The notes below the pieces were generated by a model. That model was given only the letters and a program-made list of their open reading frames with translations. It did no database searches and had not been told where the DNA came from. 38,173 nt of DNA from Mycobacterium asiaticum. Lineage in GTDB: Bacteria > Actinomycetota > Actinomycetes > Mycobacteriales > Mycobacteriaceae. Made by a program: the position numbers and the translations under genes. This document shows, piece by piece, positions 16,285-24,476 of the stretch. The stretch spans positions 1 to 38,173 of the forward strand of contig NZ_LZLS01000025.1 in the NCBI RefSeq assembly GCF_001673365.1. Reading direction: 5' to 3'. How positions within the stretch are numbered: the first letter of the stretch is position 1; every line of letters begins with the position of its first letter.

Positions 16285-16980
16285 CTACACTCCCAGTTGA
16301 TCGGGCCAACCCGGCGTGGACACGGGGCTTTTGTCCACCGGCGGCGGGTCGGTCGCACAATCGGGATCCATCAATGGGTACCGCGTGATGAAATTACTCG
16401 TATACCAGTCGCCAAACACAGACACCAACGGTGCACGCGCAGGGCCCTTCTGATTCACAGGCGGGGACGAACCCACCCGCTGAAAGACCATTGTTCGCTT
16501 GAAAATGTTGTAATTGTCCGGAAAGTCGCCACTCACCGACACCTCACCGGCGAAACACACGACAGCGGTTGCGCTACCATCAGGCGCCACCCTGAATTCG
16601 CGCACCCAATTCGTGTGGAAACCCTTGGCCGGAAAACCGGTGCCCACCCAGTCATAGCCGCTATCCCGTGCGGCCCCGGCGAAACCTAAATAGGAACCTT
16701 TGGCCCGGTCAACGTTGAAATTGGCCACTTGATCGGCCTCGATGTACGCGCGGATGTAGGTGCCCTCGGGACTCATCAAATCAACCGCCGGCGTGGCAAC
16801 CCAATGTTCGGAGAACATTACATTGCGGGGCGGCTGATAACCCGCAGGCGCTGTCGCAGAGGGGGCCGACGACGCAACTGGAGTCTTTGACGACGAACAA
16901 CCGGCGAGCACCGGCACAGCACAACTTATTAAGCAAGCCAAAACCCCCGCACCGCAGCGGATTAGCGGTTGCAGATGCAT
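16285..16980 (-). CDS. Lipoprotein, duplicate copy 1
   Basis: A 231-residue lipoprotein whose ATG lies one base after the stop of the large upstream gene, so translation is almost certainly coupled. The signal sequence runs to residue 27, with the lipidated Cys28 in VLAGCSSS. The mature domain begins with a Ser/Ala/Pro linker and then a globular part with Trp, Phe and Tyr patches (WVATPAVDL, NWVREFRVAPDG, VVCFAGEVSVSG, GDWYTSNF). Two mature cysteines, in VVCF and DCATDPP, may form a disulfide and are conserved in copy 2. No enzyme motif is visible. It is the probable parent of the second copy. Confidence 0.85.
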   Translation of the reverse strand: MHLQPLIRCGAGVLACLISCAVPVLAGCSSSKTPVASSAPSATAPAGYQPPRNVMFSEHWVATPAVDLMSPEGTYIRAYIEADQVANFNVDRAKGSYLGFAGAARDSGYDWVGTGFPAKGFHTNWVREFRVAPDGSATAVVCFAGEVSVSGDFPDNYNIFKRTMVFQRVGSSPPVNQKGPARAPLVSVFGDWYTSNFITRYPLMDPDCATDPPPVDKSPVSTPGWPDQLGV

Positions 16981-16981
16981 G

Positions 16982-18547
16982 TCATCGTCCCATGGGTGGG
17001 TTGGACACATTCCCGGGATCGAGCAAGCCCACCGAGTCAATCACGATGTTGCGCTGCCCGTACATATAGGATTCGGCCCAACTTCCCGTCTTGAGTTGAC
17101 CGCTCTGTTCGAGGTCCGAATACGTCTGGATGAACTGTTGCCAATGGCTTGTGATGGCGTTCCAATCTAGTTTCCAGCCGTTGTTGCCGTCGGGCACAAA
17201 GAAATTGACCGACCCACTTGGAGTCTGCACGTTCTGGAATGCACCGACGATGGAATGGTCCCGGTTCTCGTAGCCCTCGACGATGCTGTAGTCGTGATAG
17301 ATCTGGTCGGTGAGAACATTGAACTCACGATCATAGTTGGCCACAGCCGCCGCCACTGGGTCCAGCGGAGCATTCCCCGGCGTCACCGGTGGGATTTCTT
17401 CGAGCTTGAGGTACGGGTTGTATCCGTCGATCACCATCTTGCCGAGGAACGACAAAGCGTCCCCGCCCGGCAGCTTGTTCAGCGGCAACGTCCCGAAAAC
17501 GTCGCTGATCATGCCCTTCTTACTGTCCCAGTCAGCAGATCTCTGGTTGTAATCCAGGATTCGTGCGGTGTCGCCGTTGCGTTTCAGATCATCCATTTCA
17601 GCTTGGTAACCACCGTGCAGAGCACTCTCCAATTGCCCTGCGGCACGGGCATACTCGACGTTCCCTGTTTCGCCGTATCGCTCCGCATAGTAGTGATCCC
17701 AGGACGCCGCCGCCTCTTTGAGTCCCTCGGCGGAAGCCGGATCCGAGGAAAGCACTTCGAAGAGGTTCTGCATTTGGGTGGAATTTCCGAATTTGGAAAT
17801 GCCGGTGGAGTCGATTCCCGGCACTTCGATGCCGCCAAGATTGCCGAAGTAGGGCGTGAGGTTGCGGGTCAGTGCCTTCACCAGTTCGGGATCGCGCTGC
17901 CCCAGACTTTCGAATCGACCAGTTGCGTCGGTGGCAGCGTCCAGGATCGGGATTCGCCCTCCCAGCAGGTCATGATTGCGTGCGGCCAAGTGTGCTAACG
18001 AGTCTGCGGCAACTGCTGCTTGATGTCCCTCAAATCCGGGGGTATGCGCGTTCGGACCGATCCAGTCCAGCATGTCTTTCCAGCCGTGGTCATTCGGTCC
18101 GAAGTGCGCGGTGGCCAGAGCCGTGAATGCTTGGTTGTTGTCGAAGTGGTCGCCGTTGACCCGGTCCATCGCCGGGCCGGCGTGCAAGAAATCGGTCACT
18201 GCCTGGTGGTCGACGGATGCAGTCGACATCATCGCGCTGACCGTACCGTTGATCTGGGCTTCCGACAGGTAGGCGCGGGAGGTCCCGCTAGTTGCGTCGG
18301 GATCGGAAACCAACGCGATCTTCGAATGCTCGCCAGCGGCTACCCGCGACGCTTGGTTCAGCAATGCGCGGTCCACATCCGACCCAAGCGCCAAACCCCG
18401 ATTGCCTTTGCCCAGCATGTCATTGAGCGCGTTGAACTGTGTGATGGGTATCGACTTAGCCGCCGCGTTCGGGTGCAGTCCCAGCACCGTCACCGGGTCT
18501 TTAGTGAGCAGGTCACGCACCTGTGCCGGCAGTGTCTGCATGCCCAT
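16982..18547 (-). CDS. Putative type VII secretion substrate, C-terminal part
   Basis: A 521-residue frame that overlaps the preceding WXG-bearing frame by 35 bp in another register. The text continues the upstream protein: MGMQTLPAQVRDLL follows naturally after its NPNIQTALGS. I therefore think the two encode one ancestral protein of about 820 residues, now split. It is mostly helical (DRALLNQASRVAAGEHSKIA; VAADSLAHLAARNHDLLGGR) and soluble, with many Asn/Asp/His. The C-terminal part has WxxxW-like and Tyr-rich segments. From memory, mycobacteria have long proteins of this kind annotated as 'TPR repeat region' proteins; I cannot see convincing TPR repeats here. Translation may start at its own ATG with a weak ribosome site. 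Function unknown. Confidence 0.7.
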   Translation of the reverse strand: MGMQTLPAQVRDLLTKDPVTVLGLHPNAAAKSIPITQFNALNDMLGKGNRGLALGSDVDRALLNQASRVAAGEHSKIALVSDPDATSGTSRAYLSEAQINGTVSAMMSTASVDHQAVTDFLHAGPAMDRVNGDHFDNNQAFTALATAHFGPNDHGWKDMLDWIGPNAHTPGFEGHQAAVAADSLAHLAARNHDLLGGRIPILDAATDATGRFESLGQRDPELVKALTRNLTPYFGNLGGIEVPGIDSTGISKFGNSTQMQNLFEVLSSDPASAEGLKEAAASWDHYYAERYGETGNVEYARAAGQLESALHGGYQAEMDDLKRNGDTARILDYNQRSADWDSKKGMISDVFGTLPLNKLPGGDALSFLGKMVIDGYNPYLKLEEIPPVTPGNAPLDPVAAAVANYDREFNVLTDQIYHDYSIVEGYENRDHSIVGAFQNVQTPSGSVNFFVPDGNNGWKLDWNAITSHWQQFIQTYSDLEQSGQLKTGSWAESYMYGQRNIVIDSVGLLDPGNVSNPPMGR

Positions 18548-19439
18548 GCGAGCCCAGCGCGGTTTGAATGTTGGGATTACCCATCATCCGCAGGCCATCG
18601 CCCATCGCCCCTTGCAGACCGTATTTGCCCATCGCCGCATCGATGTCCGCCGCGGATTTGCCGTCCATTGCGTGCATTAACGATGTCAGGTAGTCGTACT
18701 GCCCTTGTGGCATGTCGGCAGGCTTGCCGTTGGCAAGAGCCGCTAACTCCTCGGGTGTCCATCGTGTCAACGCCGCCCGAACCCGGGCCACTTGCTGCGG
18801 AGTCGCTTTCCCATCCAGGACGTCACTTGCATCATCAAGGGCCTGCTGTCCGCCCACCAGACCGGTGGCCAGCGGAGCAGCGGCGGAGAGATCGTTCTTG
18901 GCAGCCTCGATCGCATTCTTGGTGTTCGTATCGGCGACGCCCAATTCATCGGCGAGCCGTTGCAACCGTGTGGTCCCGGCCGCCGCCTCATCACCGCGTT
19001 GCTTCTTGAGCTTGTCCATCTCACCCTGGGCGGCCTGCTCGTCCGAGCCGAGCAGCATCAGCACCATCTTGCCCATGTTGTAGTTGTATTTGTCGCTGAC
19101 GCTCCAGTCCTCCGACACGTCGAAGTCGTCGGCCTCGAAACCCTTGCCCTGCGACCGCAAACTGTCGATCATCGGCTGCATCGCGTTTTTGCCGTTCTCG
19201 TAGGCCGTGGCCAGCCCGTTATAGTCGGCCGCGACTTTGCGGTCCTGGGCGAGTTCGCGGTCGGCACGCCCGTTGCAGGCGTTCTGGGTGTCGCCTTTCC
19301 AGTTTAACCCGTACACGATCCGGCGGACGTTCTCGGCGGCCTCAAGCATTTTGTGGCCTACCTCGCGGGTCGGGGCAGCCAAATCACCCAACGCGTTTGC
19401 GTTCGCGTTGTATACCGTCGTTTTCTGCGGACGTGCCAC
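18513..19439 (-). CDS. WXG-bearing type VII effector-like protein, N-terminal part
   Basis: A 308-residue protein starting at GTG 19439 with GAGG eight bases upstream. The first 100 residues look like a WXG100-type helical hairpin: helix LGDLAAPTREVGHKMLEAAE, turn with W47-K48-G49 (LNWKGDTQ), then helix RELAQDRKVAADYNGLATAY. The rest is charged and helical (DEQAAQGEMDKLKKQRGDEA). The frame ends after SHGHADTAGTGA, probably because of a one-base frameshift, since the next frame continues the homologous text. The canonical YxxxD/E secretion tail is not seen after the hairpin. It lies 25 nt behind an EspC-like partner. A role as secreted or surface protein is inferred. Confidence 0.72.
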   Translation of the reverse strand: MARPQKTTVYNANANALGDLAAPTREVGHKMLEAAENVRRIVYGLNWKGDTQNACNGRADRELAQDRKVAADYNGLATAYENGKNAMQPMIDSLRSQGKGFEADDFDVSEDWSVSDKYNYNMGKMVLMLLGSDEQAAQGEMDKLKKQRGDEAAAGTTRLQRLADELGVADTNTKNAIEAAKNDLSAAAPLATGLVGGQQALDDASDVLDGKATPQQVARVRAALTRWTPEELAALANGKPADMPQGQYDYLTSLMHAMDGKSAADIDAAMGKYGLQGAMGDGLRMMGNPNIQTALGSHGHADTAGTGA

Positions 19440-19464
19440 CCCAATACCTCAGCGATTTGCGGCT

Positions 19465-19815
19465 TCAGCTGGCCGAATTCATATCACCCAGGGCGGTCAT
19501 CGTCTTGCCCACCACTCTGGTCAGCACTTCCTGGCGTGTCTGTGGCGGTAATGCCTGATCAGTCAGTTGGAAGACGTTTGCCGCCCCGCGGATCATGCCG
19601 CCCATCTTTTCGTAGCGACCCCCGACGACACTTAACGAATCGGCGACCGCCTCCTTCACCCCACCCAATACCGCAGCGGTTTCAAACCCTGCCAATCCGC
19701 AGACCGCAGCTCCGGTATCCGGCGAGTGAATTGCCGCCACAACGGTTTTGGACGCGTCGATGCCATTAGCACCCGCCAACACATTCGCGACGTTTACCTC
19801 CAGCAGTGGTGCCAC
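19465..19815 (-). CDS. EspC-like small type VII secretion-associated protein
   Basis: A 116-residue, Ala/Gly/Val-rich protein with two predicted helices, a size and composition typical of EspC/DUF2580-type proteins encoded directly upstream of a larger type VII substrate. Features: short N-terminal strand LLEVNVANVLAGANGI, a central helix FETAAVLGGVKEAVADSLSVV, then GGRYEKMGGMIRGAANVFQL and a C-terminal helix. The usual YxxxD/E signal is absent; RYEKMG occupies the place where it might be. The GTG start has GGGGAG directly upstream. It is the first gene of the - strand run to 13896. I propose it as the secretion partner of the WXG protein that follows. Confidence 0.65.
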   Translation of the reverse strand: MAPLLEVNVANVLAGANGIDASKTVVAAIHSPDTGAAVCGLAGFETAAVLGGVKEAVADSLSVVGGRYEKMGGMIRGAANVFQLTDQALPPQTRQEVLTRVVGKTMTALGDMNSAS

Positions 19816-19833
19816 GCGCTCCCCTTCGTATGG

Positions 19834-19853
19834 TCACCGAGCTAGTTCGGTGA
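19834..19853. promoter_or_regulatory. Inverted repeat upstream of EspC-like gene
   Basis: TCACCGA (19834-19840) and TCGGTGA (19847-19853) flank a 6-nt centre, 19 nt before the EspC-like start and 44 nt after the stop of the small CxxC gene. It could be an operator of the type VII-like operon or a terminator of the Rieske transcript. Confidence 0.4.
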
Positions 19854-19896
19854 AGCCCTATGGCACCGTCGCCGGCGAAACGGTATCAGAACTGTG

Positions 19897-20181
19897 CTAG
19901 CTCCCGTCGACAATGGCGAGTTCTCCGGCCGCGACCGCGGTTTCTATCGAATCCCGCAACGCCGAGCAGACCAGAAATGGCCGGCGATGGTGACCGGCAA
20001 TCCGGTCGGCATCCTGGCGTTCGATGCACAACGCCGTCGCTTCGCCGTTCCACTGCACGCTGGTCTGATTCCAGGTGCTTTTGCGGGCTAACACCTGCGC
20101 CCCGCAGTTGCGGCACACGATGGGCGCCATCGGCATGTCGTCAAGCCGATTGTCGGGGCGCAGCGGCTGAAGGTTAGGCAC
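19897..20181 (-). CDS. Small CxxC protein coupled to Rieske oxygenase
   Basis: A 94-residue protein whose GTG overlaps the end of the Rieske oxygenase gene by 8 nt. It carries CxxC near residues 23-26 (IVCRNCGAQVL) plus two more cysteines (TALCIER, FLVCSAL), which could bind zinc or act in redox. Family not recognised. Tight coupling and cysteine content suggest an accessory to the oxygenase, but it lacks a [2Fe-2S] ferredoxin or reductase motif, so it is not the KshB-type reductase. In-frame ATGs lie at 20136 and 20130; the GTG is favoured by the overlap alone. Confidence 0.62.
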   Translation of the reverse strand: MPNLQPLRPDNRLDDMPMAPIVCRNCGAQVLARKSTWNQTSVQWNGEATALCIERQDADRIAGHHRRPFLVCSALRDSIETAVAAGELAIVDGS

Positions 20182-21298
20182 GGGCGGCCATGTTGGCCTC
20201 GATCTGGTTCATCCACGCTTCGTACGGTCGACTCGTGTCGAGCTCAAACTCGAAGCGGTCCACCATGTCTGGCTGCACGTCGGCGACGTCGACGTAGAAC
20301 TGTTGATACCAGCGCCGCAGTTGGTAGACCGGGCCGTCCTCCTCGACCAGCAGCGGATTGTCAATACGCGCCTTGTGCCGCCAGATCTGCACGTCCTGCT
20401 CGAAGCCCATCTTGACGAAGTCACCCAGTCTGATCGCGGTCCGCATTGCCGCGTCGTCGGGCAGCGTCGTAGATTTCTTGACGATGATGCCGTATTGCAG
20501 CACAAAGGAATTCGCGTCGATCGGATAGTGGCAGTTGATCAGGATCGTCTGTCGGTCGCCGTCTTGGTAGTGATAGGTCAAGTCGTCGATCATGAACGAC
20601 GGCCCGAAGTAGGACGCCACTGAAGTCGTGCCGAGCATCCGCGCACCCTCGGTGCCGGCCATGTCCGGCCGGCCCTCGCTGTTCAGATATTGAGTTGCCA
20701 CATGTCCTTCGAAGATGTTCTTGAAGTACGTGGGCAGCGAGCCGTGGATGTAGAAGAAGTGCGCCATGTCCACGACGTTGTCGATGATCTCGCGGCAGTT
20801 GCTACCCACCTCAGTGGTGTACCAGTGCCAGTCGGTCCATTCGTTGCTGCTGGCGCCTTCGATGCGCGGAATGGTGGCTTCCGGTGAGGGCGGGTTGCCT
20901 TCGGGGTCGTTCCACACGAACAACATGCCGTCCTGCTCCATGGTGGTCCAGGTGGCTGTGCGCGCCAGTCGTGGCGTGCGCCGCGCGTACGGCACCTGCT
21001 TGCAACGTCCGTCGCCGCCCCAGCGCCAATCGTGGAACGGGCAGGCGATCTCGTTACCTTTGACCGAACCTTGGGACAGGTCCCCACCCATGTGCCGGCA
21101 GTAGCTGTCGAGCACATTGACCTTGCCGTCCCCGCTGCGGAAGACGACGAGCTTCTGGCCGAACGCGTTGACCGCGTGCGGTTTGCCGTCACCGAAATCG
21201 CGGACCAGGCCCAGACAGTGCCAACCGCGGGCGAACCGCGTCGGCGCGGCCTGCGCTTCGATGAGCCGGATTTCGTCGGCGTCCGATTGCGACTGCAT
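20174..21298 (-). CDS. KshA-like Rieske oxygenase (3-ketosteroid 9-alpha-hydroxylase)
   Basis: A 374-residue Rieske non-heme iron oxygenase. The Rieske cluster ligands are C67/H69 (YCRHMGGDLS) and C86/H89 (ACPFHDWRW). The mononuclear iron ligands are H180 and H185 in DMAHFFYIHGS and D302 in FEQDVQIW, matching the H181/H186/D304 pattern I recall for M. tuberculosis KshA. The flanking text (TRFARGWHCLG; YFKNIFEGHVATQYL) is typical KshA. It would 9-alpha-hydroxylate a 3-ketosteroid, opening ring B together with a KstD. The reductase KshB is not in the window. It is divergent from a KstD-like gene; an ortholog elsewhere in the genome is likely, making this a specialised paralog. Confidence 0.9.
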   Translation of the reverse strand: MQSQSDADEIRLIEAQAAPTRFARGWHCLGLVRDFGDGKPHAVNAFGQKLVVFRSGDGKVNVLDSYCRHMGGDLSQGSVKGNEIACPFHDWRWGGDGRCKQVPYARRTPRLARTATWTTMEQDGMLFVWNDPEGNPPSPEATIPRIEGASSNEWTDWHWYTTEVGSNCREIIDNVVDMAHFFYIHGSLPTYFKNIFEGHVATQYLNSEGRPDMAGTEGARMLGTTSVASYFGPSFMIDDLTYHYQDGDRQTILINCHYPIDANSFVLQYGIIVKKSTTLPDDAAMRTAIRLGDFVKMGFEQDVQIWRHKARIDNPLLVEEDGPVYQLRRWYQQFYVDVADVQPDMVDRFEFELDTSRPYEAWMNQIEANMAARA

Positions 21299-21386
21299 AA
21301 ATTCATTGAACGCCGGTTGGGCACCGTTTGGGGGTTCGGTGTTCCACTGATCAGGAGAAGTCTTCCGCCTCCGCGCGCCGCGGGCC

Positions 21387-21392
21387 TAACCT
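21387..21392 (+). promoter_or_regulatory. -10 box for leaderless KstD-like mRNA
   Basis: TAACCT ends 8 nt before the GTG at 21401, and no Shine-Dalgarno precedes that codon. This favours GTG 21401 over the ATG at 21416 as the start. Confidence 0.4.
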
Positions 21393-21400
21393 TCCCAGAT

Positions 21401-23098
21401 GTGACCACACGCAGCATGACGATCCCGGCCGGACTCCCCGTCGCCGACACGTGCGTCGATCTGCTGGTGGTGGGTTCGGGCACCGGCATGGCCGCCGCGC
21501 TGGCCGCGCACGAACTTGGTTTGTCGGTGCTGATCGTGGAGAAGTCGCCCTACGTCGGTGGCTCGACCGCCCGCTCGGGTGGCGCACTGTGGTTGCCGGC
21601 CGGCCCGGTACTGCAGGAGGCCGGCGCGGGTGACACCGCAGCGAAGGCCAGCACTTACCTGGATGCTGTGGTCGCGGGTTCCGCGCCCGCGCAGCGTTCG
21701 GCCGCATTCGTGCAGAACCTGTCCGCGACGGTCGAGATGCTGCGCCGCACCACGCCGCTTCGTTTTTTCTGGGCGCGCGACTATTCCGACTACCACCCGG
21801 AGGAGCCCGGCGGCAGCGTGGCCGGCCGCACCTGCGAATGCCATCCGTTCGACACCGCGATCCTGGGGCAGTACCGCACCCGGTTGCGGCCGGGCGTGCT
21901 GGAGGCCGGCTTCGCCATCCCGACGACAGGCGCGGACTACCGGTGGATGAATCTCGTTGCGCGAGTGCCGCGCAAAGGAATTCCGGTGTTCGGCAAGCGA
22001 ATTGCCCAGGGGGCGGGCGGTCTGCTGATCGGCAGGCGCTACGCGGCGGGCGGCCAGGGGCTGACGGCGGGCCTGTTCGCCGGTGTGTTGCGCGCCGGCA
22101 TCCCGGTATGGACCGACACATCGTTGTCGCATTTGGAGTGCCACGATGGCCGGGTAACGGGCGCGGTCGTCAGCCATGGTGGGCGGCAGGTGACCGTCAC
22201 TGCGCGGCGCGGGGTGGTCCTGGCCACCGGAGGTTTCGACCACAACATGGACATGCGCTGGAAGTTCCAGTCGGAGTCTCTGGGCGCGAATTTCAGCTTG
22301 GGCGCCGACAGCAACACCGGCGACGGGATCCGGGTGGCCCAGGATGCCGGCGCCGACATCGGTTTGATGGACCAGGCGTGGTGGTTCCCGGCTGTTGCTC
22401 CGCTGCCCGGCAAGGCGCCCACGGTGATGTTGGCCGAACGCTCACTGCCGGGCTGTCTGATCGTGAATCAGCACGGTCGCCGATTTGCCAACGAGGCGTC
22501 GGACTACATGACGTTCGGACAGCGGCTACTGCAATTGGAACGTTCCGGAGATCCCGTCGAGACGATGTGGATCGTCTTCGATCAGCAGTACCGCAACAGT
22601 TATGTCTTTGGCGCAGAACTCTTTCCGCGGATGAAGGTTCCACTGGCCTGGTACGACGCGGGTATCGCGGCTCGCGCCGACAACCTCGCCGACTTGGGCG
22701 CAGAGATCAAAGTGCCCGTGTCGGACTTCGTCGAGACGATGACGCGCTTCAACCAAAACGCTTCCGCTGGTAGTGATCCCGAGTTCGGTCGGGGTATCAG
22801 CGCCTACGACCGCTACTACGGCGACCCCACCGTCAAACCCAATCCCAATCTGCGCCCGTTGGTCAACGGGCCCTTCTACGCGGTGAAAATGGTCCTCAGC
22901 GATCTGGGCACCTGCGGCGGGCTGCGCGCCGACGAGCGCGCCAGGGTGTTACGGGAGGACGGCAGCGTGATCGCAGGCCTGTACGCCGTCGGCAACACCG
23001 CCGCCAATGCGTTCGGTACCACCTACCCGGGCGCGGGCGCCACGATCGCCCAGGGCCTGGTGTACGGCTACATTGCGGCGCGCGACGCAGCGAATTAG
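21401..23098 (+). CDS. KstD-like FAD-dependent 3-ketosteroid delta-1-dehydrogenase
   Basis: A 565-residue flavoprotein of the succinate dehydrogenase/fumarate reductase fold. FAD binding: VVGSGTGMAAALAAHELG, the acidic VEKSPYVGGST and the C-terminal GLYAVGNTAANAFGTTYPGA. The last segment supplies Tyr542 and Gly546 (YPGAG), matching Tyr487/Gly491 of Rhodococcus KstD1 at the same distance from the C-terminus. It would introduce the C1-C2 double bond in a 3-ketosteroid ring A. Its divergent neighbour is KshA-like, and the two activities together break the steroid nucleus. It converges on a PadR gene with a 4-nt overlap. Related delta-4 or 5-alpha-steroid dehydrogenases are an alternative. Confidence 0.88.
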   Translation: MTTRSMTIPAGLPVADTCVDLLVVGSGTGMAAALAAHELGLSVLIVEKSPYVGGSTARSGGALWLPAGPVLQEAGAGDTAAKASTYLDAVVAGSAPAQRSAAFVQNLSATVEMLRRTTPLRFFWARDYSDYHPEEPGGSVAGRTCECHPFDTAILGQYRTRLRPGVLEAGFAIPTTGADYRWMNLVARVPRKGIPVFGKRIAQGAGGLLIGRRYAAGGQGLTAGLFAGVLRAGIPVWTDTSLSHLECHDGRVTGAVVSHGGRQVTVTARRGVVLATGGFDHNMDMRWKFQSESLGANFSLGADSNTGDGIRVAQDAGADIGLMDQAWWFPAVAPLPGKAPTVMLAERSLPGCLIVNQHGRRFANEASDYMTFGQRLLQLERSGDPVETMWIVFDQQYRNSYVFGAELFPRMKVPLAWYDAGIAARADNLADLGAEIKVPVSDFVETMTRFNQNASAGSDPEFGRGISAYDRYYGDPTVKPNPNLRPLVNGPFYAVKMVLSDLGTCGGLRADERARVLREDGSVIAGLYAVGNTAANAFGTTYPGAGATIAQGLVYGYIAARDAAN

Positions 23099-23769
23099 TC
23101 GACAGCGCGCTTGGCCTGGACCTGCTTCTCGATTTCACGCCAATAGCCGGGCGTGGGGCGCGGTTTGCCCAGCCCGCCCTTGCCCGCCTTTTCGATAATG
23201 GCGCCCGCTTCGTCGATGTCTTTCATCAACTCCAGCGCGAACTCCCGTTCCGCGGCGTAGTACTTCGCCGCCCAGCGCAACGCCATCACCGAATACGCCC
23301 ACGCGGGTTGCGCCTCGGCGCCCTCGGCATCCTCGACGGCCTTGCGATAGCGCGCTTCGGCGTAAGCCACGTGTTCGGCCAGCAACTCCTTGAGCCGGGT
23401 CGGGTTGCTGAGGTGTCCGAACGTGACCCGCAGCAGCATGCTGTGTTTGAGCACCGGCGGGTCGAGCGGTGCGTTATTGGTCCAGTCGGTAATGGCGGCC
23501 ATCCCGGCCGGGGTGATCTTGTAGAGGCGGCGACTGCGCGTGCCCTCGTCACGTTCGACGCGTGAGGTGACCAGTTCGAGGCTCTCCAGCTTTTTCAGCT
23601 CGGTGTAGATCTGACTGTAGGAAGGGCTCCAATAGTAGAGATCGACGCTCCAATCGATCCATTTCTTCAGGTCGTAACCCGAAATCTCTTCCTCGTAGGA
23701 CATCATGCCCAGCAGCGCCCAACTGGTGGCGGCCAGCGCCGACTTCACCTTGTCGCTGGTCTCGCTCAC
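23095..23769 (-). CDS. PadR family transcriptional regulator
   Basis: A 224-residue regulator with an N-terminal PadR winged helix: LGMMSYEEEISGYDLKKWID, recognition helix region SPSYSQIYTELKKLESLELV and wing RRLYKITPAGMAAI. The C-terminal helical dimerisation domain (~residues 110-200) is of the long PadR subtype. Its stop overlaps the KstD-like stop by 4 nt on the opposite strand, and its start is 86 nt from a divergent thioesterase. It probably controls the steroid genes and/or the thioesterase; the ligand is unknown. Confidence 0.87.
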   Translation of the reverse strand: MSETSDKVKSALAATSWALLGMMSYEEEISGYDLKKWIDWSVDLYYWSPSYSQIYTELKKLESLELVTSRVERDEGTRSRRLYKITPAGMAAITDWTNNAPLDPPVLKHSMLLRVTFGHLSNPTRLKELLAEHVAYAEARYRKAVEDAEGAEAQPAWAYSVMALRWAAKYYAAEREFALELMKDIDEAGAIIEKAGKGGLGKPRPTPGYWREIEKQVQAKRAVD

Positions 23770-23842
23770 CCCGCCAGGTTAACAACCTGGGCCGTGGAGT
23801 TGCTTGGGCACGGACCGCTGACTGGGACAAGAACAGCTGCTT

Positions 23843-23848
23843 TAGGGT
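23843..23848 (+). promoter_or_regulatory. -10 box for leaderless thioesterase mRNA
   Basis: TAGGGT ends 7 nt before the ATG at 23856, with no Shine-Dalgarno; leaderless geometry. Confidence 0.35.
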
Positions 23849-23855
23849 GACTGAC

Positions 23856-24455
23856 ATGGTGGATTCGTTTGCGTCGATGACAGATTCGCTGCCCGTGTAC
23901 GAGTCGTTGGCCGCATCGGTGCGGCGTCTGATCGATGCCACCATTCGCACCGAGGCGGGCCATGAGGCCATTGCGGCGGCGACCGCCAAAATCGACAGTG
24001 TGACAGCCGAACTCAGTGCCGAGCTGATGCCCGGCACATTCGGGCAACGCGAAATCGACGACGGGCAAGGCATTGCATCGGGCAATGTCGTTATCGGAGT
24101 TCGCAATCCGTCGGCTCCCCCGCTGGTGATCCACCACGAGAACGACGGGTCGGTATGGACTGAGTTCACTCTCGGCGCCGCGTACGAAGGGCCGATGGGC
24201 CACGTCCACGGCGGTGTCTCGGCCATGATTCTGGACCATGTCCTCGGGGCGACCGCCCATCAGCCCGGCCGGCCGGCCTACACCGGGACGCTGACGATGC
24301 GTTATCACCAACGCACCCCGCTGCTGGAGCCACTGCGAGCTGCCGCCTGGGTCGATCGAGTCGACGGAGTCAAGACTTTCGCGGTGGGCCAAATCACCGG
24401 TGCCGCAGGCGTACTGGTCTCTGCCGAAGGCATTTTCATTCACCCGCGCAATTGA
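23856..24455 (+). CDS. Hotdog-fold acyl-CoA thioesterase (PaaI-like)
   Basis: A 199-residue protein from ATG 23856 (a GTG at 23847 would add three residues). The N-terminal ~100 residues are helical (VYESLAASVRRLIDATIRTE). The hotdog domain follows, with the signature GHVHGGVSAMILDHVLG: the HGG turn and the helix carrying the catalytic-type Asp. A later strand GTLTMRYHQRTPLLEPLRA is also typical. It should hydrolyse an acyl- or aroyl-CoA in the cytosol. Divergent from PadR and next to the steroid pair, it may release a CoA ester from that pathway; this is positional inference. Confidence 0.82.
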   Translation: MVDSFASMTDSLPVYESLAASVRRLIDATIRTEAGHEAIAAATAKIDSVTAELSAELMPGTFGQREIDDGQGIASGNVVIGVRNPSAPPLVIHHENDGSVWTEFTLGAAYEGPMGHVHGGVSAMILDHVLGATAHQPGRPAYTGTLTMRYHQRTPLLEPLRAAAWVDRVDGVKTFAVGQITGAAGVLVSAEGIFIHPRN

Positions 24456-24476
24456 CGAGGCGTCGGGTGATCGCTC

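Noticed and set aside
16982..18547. Tetratricopeptide repeats
   Set aside because: I could not see a repeating 34-residue pattern despite the name I associate with such proteins.
18513..19815. YxxxD/E type VII secretion signal
   Set aside because: None found after the WXG hairpin or in the EspC-like protein. YSIVE and YENRD occur near the end of the 521-residue frame, but far from the expected place, so probably chance.
21299..21400. KstR operator between the KshA- and KstD-like genes
   Set aside because: The nearest match has AAC and GTT four bases apart rather than two.
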